From a virus, in IMG/VR virus record IMGVR_UViG_3300027974_000118, positions 1 through 29,557 of that record: a DNA stretch of 29,557 bases; one strand, given 5' to 3'. This document shows, one piece after another, positions 28,695 through 29,557 of this stretch. Each line of letters begins with the position of its first letter. Position 1 is the stretch's first letter. Under the pieces are notes generated by a model. It saw only the letters and a list, made by a program, of their open reading frames with translations, was not told the DNA's origin and made no database searches. A program made the translations under genes and the position numbers.

Positions 28695-28731
28695 TTTATA
28701 TTATTCTTTCTTTGTTTGTTGTTGTTGTTGT
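28695..28731 (-). promoter_or_regulatory. CAA-rich leader of the capsid gene
   Basis: The 37 bases between the decoration gene stop and the capsid ATG contain about five CAA triplets in tandem in the mRNA sense, then AAAGAAAGAATAATATAAA before ATG. It has practically no G and should be unstructured, which can favour ribosome loading in the absence of a strong Shine-Dalgarno sequence. Confidence 0.45.
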
Positions 28732-29094
28732 TTAGAACATCGGGATTGCAATTTCGATAACAGCCGATGAACTTGTGGCCGCTTCGAGTGCAACACCAGC
28801 CGTCACTAGGTTGGCGGCCAATGTGGTCACCAATCCAGACGCATCAAATTTGAGCGTATCACCAACTGCCGCAACGCCAGAGACGGTTGCGAAGAAGGTG
28901 GGGTGGAACAATTTAACTGCAACGAAACCACCAGCCGCAACATCTTCTTGAGTTACGCCAATACATTTGGTTGCACCAGTTACCGCAACATTAACGAAGC
29001 CAGCCGTGGTGGTGTCGGGCTGAACGAATCGGAACGCCGAGATGGCGGAAGCCGAACCGAATGTGCGAAAATTACCATCAACTTGAGTAGACAT
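28732..29094 (-). CDS. Capsid decoration-like protein
   Basis: The product is 120 aa, beta-rich, with 'GATKCIGVTQEDVAAGGFVAVKL', 'ATVSGVAAVGDTLKFDASG' and 'SSSAVIEIAIPMF'. The layout (signal to 'GD.L..D..G....A.....G.ALE.A..G..I.V') is that of small trimeric decoration proteins of the DUF2190 type that bind the capsid lattice. It is directly upstream of the capsid gene. AAAGGA precedes the ATG. Confidence 0.78.
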   Translation of the reverse strand: MSTQVDGNFRTFGSASAISAFRFVQPDTTTAGFVNVAVTGATKCIGVTQEDVAAGGFVAVKLFHPTFFATVSGVAAVGDTLKFDASGLVTTLAANLVTAGVALEAATSSSAVIEIAIPMF

Positions 29095-29111
29095 TTTCTT
29101 TTATCCTTTTG

Positions 29112-29528
29112 TTAGATTTTGACGATGCCACGGCTTTTGGCCTCGGCATATTCTGTGGGGTTAGATAGCATCACGGCTTGCATAGCCTTGAGCTTTGAAG
29201 TTCCGTAATCGCTATGGGCGGCCACGAGTTCTTCAAAAGTTTTGGGTTCAACCTTCGCAGGGGCTTCAACAACTGGTGAAGCAGAGATGGGCTTAATGCC
29301 AAACTCGGTGAGAACTGCTTTGAGCTTCTCGGCCATCTGCGCTTCATCCTTCTTCACCTCATCTTTGGGTGCTTCGGGAGCAACAACGCCTTCGGCTTTA
29401 TCCTCTGCTTGGTCTGCGGCTTCGTCTGCGGGTTTCATAGCGGCTTCGTCTGCGGGTTTCATAGCGGCTTCGAGAGCCTCTAGGCGAGCTTTAAGTTCGC
29501 TCAATTCGTCCATATATTTCTTATCCAT
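29112..29528 (-). CDS. Scaffold-like coiled-coil protein
   Basis: The product is 138 aa, highly charged and helical. The first 22 residues (MDKKYMDELSELKARLEALE) form a coiled coil, followed by a direct repeat of MKPADEAA, an Ala/Glu/Lys-rich stretch and a short C-terminal helical region. This composition and position upstream of the decoration and capsid genes suggest a scaffolding protein or the scaffold part of a head protease gene. No protease motif is visible. AAGGAG lies nine bases before the ATG. Confidence 0.72.
   Translation of the reverse strand: MDKKYMDELSELKARLEALEAAMKPADEAAMKPADEAADQAEDKAEGVVAPEAPKDEVKKDEAQMAEKLKAVLTEFGIKPISASPVVEAPAKVEPKTFEELVAAHSDYGTSKLKAMQAVMLSNPTEYAEAKSRGIVKI
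29421..29468. repeat. Perfect 24-bp tandem duplication
   Basis: The 24-bp unit occupies 29421-29444 and 29445-29468 exactly, encoding MKPADEAA twice in the scaffold-like protein. It looks like a recent slippage event in a tolerant linker. Confidence 0.9.
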
Positions 29529-29557
29529 ATTTTTATTCTCCTTGTTGTCAAGTATTG

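Noticed and set aside
411-28770. Numerous open frames on the plus strand
   Set aside because: All lie antisense to well-supported minus-strand genes, lack ribosome binding sites and show no recognisable domains.

Overview
This window is part of a tailed double-stranded DNA phage or prophage with a long non-contractile (siphovirus-type) tail. Every gene I accept lies on the minus strand, so transcription runs from position 29557 towards 1. Genes are tightly packed, many joined by ATGA or TAATG stop/start overlaps. A lipoprotein and small membrane protein next to an M15 peptidase suggest a Gram-negative host, but the host taxon cannot be fixed from sequence alone. Terminase, portal, DNA polymerase and integrase genes are not in the window.

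Reading in the direction of transcription: the head block (29528 to 26873) holds a scaffold-like protein, a decoration-like protein, the major capsid protein with a hairpin/U-tract terminator behind it, and two small likely virion proteins. A four-gene block (26817 to 23126) of glycan-type enzymes sits inside the structural operon: a GT-A/TPR/GT-A fusion, a SAM-methyltransferase-like protein, a second GT-A enzyme and a GT-B (heptosyltransferase-like) protein. Connector and tail genes follow (23109 to 10968). They include two paralogous tail-terminator-like proteins, one fused to a LamG domain that itself carries a repeat insertion. After these come tail appendage proteins, a small membrane cluster, a tail-tube candidate, a G/GT chaperone pair with a GGGAAAC frameshift site, a short tape measure protein, distal tail proteins and a six-repeat NHL propeller.

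The lysis cassette (10944 to 9892) has a holin-like protein, an out-of-frame overlapping pair that looks like inner and outer spanins, and an M15 endolysin. The remaining third (9888 to 1) is the DNA metabolism and regulation region. It holds a calcineurin-type phosphoesterase, winged-helix regulators, a minimal ATP-dependent ligase-like nucleotidyltransferase, a PD-(D/E)XK-like nuclease, a recombination-type protein ending in an SSB-like tip, a replisome-organizer-like protein whose gene contains iteron-like repeats, a TET-associated (GREB1-like) glycosyltransferase in an AT-rich cassette, and a secreted 3D-domain protein.

The strongest points for follow-up are the predicted frameshift with its downstream stem, the putative DNA-hypermodification glycosyltransferase cassette, the glycan-enzyme block inside the virion operon, the LamG and NHL receptor-type proteins, and the candidate origin inside the replication gene. 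No tRNA, rRNA, CRISPR array or insertion sequence was recognised.
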